Assembly (NCBI GenBank): GCA_025937035.1
Contig: JAICSG010000017.1
Span: forward strand, 1-16,009
Source of the DNA: Thermoanaerobaculia bacterium
GTDB taxonomy: Bacteria; Acidobacteriota; Thermoanaerobaculia; Multivoradales; UBA5704
Direction of reading: 5' to 3'
Length of the DNA: 16,009 bases
Of the stretch, positions 14,201 through 16,009 are shown in pieces (position 1 is the first letter of the stretch; each line of letters starts with the position of its first letter). The position numbers were made by a program, and so were the translations under genes. A model generated the notes under the pieces. The model was not told the DNA's origin. It ran no database searches and saw only the letters and a program-made list of their open reading frames with translations.

Positions 14201-16009
14201 GCGGTCCCAATCGTCCTGCTTCTTCTTGAGCGAAGGGAGGAACAGCGAGCCCGAGTCCTCGCCCTCCAGCTTGGCCGCCATTCCGAGCAGGGTGGTGCCG
14301 GGCCCGATCTCGAGGAAGACGGTGCAGCCCGCCCGCCGCAACGCCTCGACTCCGGCCATGAAACGGACCGGCCGCCGCGCGTGCCGGCGCCAGTAGCCGG
14401 CGTCCATCTGGCCCGCCGTGAGGAGCTCGCCGGTGAGGTTCGAGACGAGGGGCCGCTGAGGAGGGGCGTAGCGGATCTTGCGGGCCTGGGCCTCGAGCTC
14501 GCCGAGCATCGGCTCCATCAGGGGTGAGTGGAAGGCGTGGGAGACCTGGAGGGCCTCGACGCGGATCCCGCGCCGGCCGAGCTCCTGGGCGACGGTTTCA
14601 ACGGCCTGCCGGTGGCCCGAGATCACGGTATTGAGCGGGCCGTTGACGGCGGCGATGGAGACCTGGTCCGCTACCGGCCCGACCTCCAGCGCGACCTCGG
14701 ACTCGCTGGCGAAGATCGCCATCATGGCCCCGTTCCGGGGCAGATCTGCCATGAGGCGGGCCCGGCGGGCGATGAGAGCGGCGCCTTCCTCCAGCGTGAA
14801 GACCCCGGCCACGCAGGCGGCAGCGTACTCGCCCACGCTGTGGCCCATCAGGGCGTCGGGGACGATCCCCCAGGACTGCCAGAGCTCCGCCAGAGCGTAC
14901 TCCAGAGCGAACAACGCCGGCTGGGTGTAGGCCGTGTCGTCCAGCAGGGCTTCCTGCCCAGGCTCCGGGAACAGCACGGACAGCAGCGGCCGGTCGAGGT
15001 GGCCGTCGAGCGCCTCCTGGCAGCGCAGGAGAGCCCGCTGGAACGTCGGCTGCGTCTCGAACAGACGGCGCCCCATACCCGCGTACTGCGAGCCCTGGCC
15101 GGTGAACAGGAATGCGATCCTGGGGCGCTCGCGCCCCCGCTGGACCCCCTGAAACAGCGGACCGTCCGGGCTCTCCACGTCCGCGAGCTGCCGGGCGAGA
15201 TCCTCCCGGGTGGCCCCGACCGCAGCCAGGCGGTACTTGAAAGAGGTGCGGCCGGTGTTGGCGGAGAAGCAGAGGTCCGCGAGCGGCTCCCCATCGCCCG
15301 CGGCGAGGCGCTCGCGGTAGCGCTGGGTGAGCGCCACGAGAGCGGGCTCACTACGCGCCGAAAGCGTGAGGACGTGCAGCGGACGCTCGACGGCGGCGCC
15401 GCCCAGGGCGGCCTCCTCCGGCGGCTCCTCCAGGACCAGGTGTGAATTTGTGCCGCCGAACCCGAAGGAGCTGATGCCGGCGAGGAGCGGCTGGCCGGCG
15501 ATGCGCGGCCAGGGGCCGAGACTCGTCTGCACCTTGAGGCCCAGCTCCTCGAAGGGGATCTCGGGGTTGGGGGTTTTCAGGTGCAGACTGCCCGGGATCT
15601 GGCCATGGCGCATGGCGAGCGCGACCTTGATCAGGCTGGCGACGCCGGCTCCCGTCTCGAGATGCCCGATGTTCGTCTTGACGCTGCCGATGGTCAGGGG
15701 CTGCGAAGCCGGACGGCCCGGGCCGAAAACCGCCCCCAGGGCCCGGCACTCGATGGCATCGCCCACGGCCGTGCCGGTGCCGTGGGCCTCGACGTACTGG
15801 ACCTGGCTCGGCGACACGCCTGCAGAGCGGTAGGCTTCGCGCAGGACCGCCTCCTGGGCGAAGCGGTTGGGCGAGGTGAGGCCGTTGGTCCGCCCGTCCT
15901 GGTTGACGGCCGTCGACCGGATCACGGCATGGATGGGATCTCCATCGGCCAGGGCTTTCGACAGGAGCTTGAGGACCACGACTCCCGCGCCCTCGCTGCG
16001 GACATAGCC
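11297..16009 (-). CDS. Modular type I polyketide synthase, 3' part: KS(partial)-AT-DH-KR-ACP
   Basis: The frame is open to the right edge, giving 1570 residues of a longer protein (numbered from the edge). The KS lacks its N-terminal half and active-site Cys, which lie off the window. Both KS histidines are present: EAHGTGT (H76) and KTNIGH (H116). The AT (about 297-600) has GHSVGE (S391) and HAFH (491-494), the signature of malonyl-CoA specificity. The DH (about 665-940) has [10 protein letters not shown] (H692) and [10 protein letters not shown] (D861), so it should be active. A structural pseudo-KR region follows (about 955-1190). The KR (about 1200-1390) has TGGLGALG (1208-1215), FSS and Y1348/N1352/K1311. 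There is no ER. The ACP (about 1475-1560) carries YGLDSL with S1520 for phosphopantetheine. The module should give an alpha,beta-unsaturated thioester. It ends about 30 residues after the ACP core with no thioesterase or evident docking helix, so another protein takes or frees the chain. Confidence 0.96.
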   Translation of the reverse strand, partial: GYVRSEGAGVVVLKLLSKALADGDPIHAVIRSTAVNQDGRTNGLTSPNRFAQEAVLREAYRSAGVSPSQVQYVEAHGTGTAVGDAIECRALGAVFGPGRPASQPLTIGSVKTNIGHLETGAGVASLIKVALAMRHGQIPGSLHLKTPNPEIPFEELGLKVQTSLGPWPRIAGQPLLAGISSFGFGGTNSHLVLEEPPEEAALGGAAVERPLHVLTLSARSEPALVALTQRYRERLAAGDGEPLADLCFSANTGRTSFKYRLAAVGATREDLARQLADVESPDGPLFQGVQRGRERPRIAFLFTGQGSQYAGMGRRLFETQPTFQRALLRCQEALDGHLDRPLLSVLFPEPGQEALLDDTAYTQPALFALEYALAELWQSWGIVPDALMGHSVGEYAAACVAGVFTLEEGAALIARRARLMADLPRNGAMMAIFASESEVALEVGPVADQVSIAAVNGPLNTVISGHRQAVETVAQELGRRGIRVEALQVSHAFHSPLMEPMLGELEAQARKIRYAPPQRPLVSNLTGELLTAGQMDAGYWRRHARRPVRFMAGVEALRRAGCTVFLEIGPGTTLLGMAAKLEGEDSGSLFLPSLKKKQDDWDRILSSLATLFAHGCEVDWQGFDRDYPRTRRRLPTYPFQRERYWCDVRPPRTGLPVPSGQLLERRIDSPALDGVLYESAFDARHPAFLADHQVFGSVVVPAAALLVMALEAARAADEGSQEVSDPVFGRAHAMPEESEQEMQLVLTRDGSRGERFAIYGRARTEGQEGGWTLHASGEVGPAETSAGGEPPSFDAIRSRCRKEVDGPAFYEALARRKIELGPSFRRIERTWIGEGEALGRLLPAVEGGPGPGFLLHPGVLDSAFHVLSPTLPEAVKDVSYLPVGIERLRFYGASQPPRWSHVRLRPGGGAEAAGFTGDLWLYGEDGELVAEVIGLELQRAEKELLQQRSAEPLASWVYEVEWVPAPVSEPAEPAVPRNGGRPGVWLIITGAEGEGRWLSEPLAARGETCIEVVVSEEEPAGGSWRLDPRDPEPFFGRVQRELTGRGIPCCGAVHLVGLSASPTAEAPGGRVEAQRRISGSALQLIQALSRLDRTGWHRLCFATRGAQAVAPGTAALSLDASPLWGLGAVTGFEHPELRPLMVDLDPAAPGDGASELVAELFAPPDEDRLAWREGKRLAPRFTPSASPALRGPLSLAAPLRADGTYLVTGGLGALGLAVVRWMVRRGARHLVLVGRNAERGAEAVEELRQSGAQIVVAAADVAQQQDVEALLEKIRASMPPLRGVFHAAGVLDEGLLINQTWNRFAGVLAPKVQGAWNLHTLTRPDPLDHFVLFSSVVPWLPYGSMGTYSAANVFLDALAHQRRGEGLPALSINWGPWADVGMAAGKQDISGGLWEEEGIGMIPVQQGTELLERLLGSDLTQAAVVPIDWPHLLQKVPDPRERPLLSRELERRQQLGRRGRVAKPAEAKVDLTGLVQAAAPEERKGVLTRYLRDQVIQILRLPNGQELDLQLPLQSYGLDSLMAMTIRNRLKSATGQDLPPTLLFDHQTLEDLSGYLHALLLDSGRSSQEA

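Noticed and set aside
11930..14527. Very long plus-strand ORF opposite the PKS
   Set aside because: The protein is low-complexity Gly/Arg/Glu/Leu-rich with no recognisable domain. The minus strand has a complete set of PKS motifs across the same bases, so this is a GC-skew shadow.

Overview
The window is a GC-rich chromosomal fragment from a bacterium that looks Gram-negative. It encodes a TonB-type energy transducer, two secreted M16 peptidases, and two promoters that fit the sigma-54 consensus. Gene content, base composition and the presence of a type I polyketide synthase would suit an Acidobacteriota-like lineage. That assignment is inference from style, because no rRNA or other marker gene is present.

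Layout. (a) 1-89, minus: the first 29 codons of an exported protein that runs off the left edge. (b) 204-3160, plus: two translationally overlapping M16 zinc-peptidase genes. The first carries HxxEH and the second has lost it but keeps the R/Y region, so they probably form a two-chain enzyme. (c) 3237-4658, plus: two small exported Thr/Gly-rich proteins. Each has its own sigma-54-type promoter, and they share an almost identical C-terminal tail of LPxTG motif, hydrophobic helix and RKLQ. (d) 4750-6162, plus: a membrane-bound SpoIIE-type PP2C phosphatase, ending 17 bp inside the convergent tonB-like gene (6146-6916, minus). (e) 7139-9174, plus: a two-gene operon of a NYN (PIN-like) nuclease with two OST-HTH/LOTUS-like domains, followed by a DUF2750-type small protein. 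(f) 9175-9515: a gene-free spacer with several palindromes and a structured leader. (g) 9516-10712, plus: a PAPS-dependent sulfotransferase fused to an SCP2-like lipid-binding domain. (h) 10761-16009, minus: a GNAT acetyltransferase preceded by the 3' part of a modular polyketide synthase gene (KS-AT-DH-KR-ACP), which runs off the right edge.

How the parts work together. The right third is the edge of a polyketide biosynthetic cluster. The PKS module loads malonate and forms an alpha,beta-unsaturated intermediate. It has no thioesterase, so release must use another protein. The GNAT and the convergent sulfotransferase-SCP2 protein are candidate tailoring enzymes. The left part is envelope-related: M16 processing peptidase, LPxTG-like surface proteins, a membrane phosphatase and TonB.

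The most unusual element is the pair of sigma-54-driven LPxTG-like proteins in an apparently diderm genome. The sulfotransferase-SCP2 fusion at the PKS border is second. No tRNA, rRNA, CRISPR array, insertion sequence or integrase was recognised.
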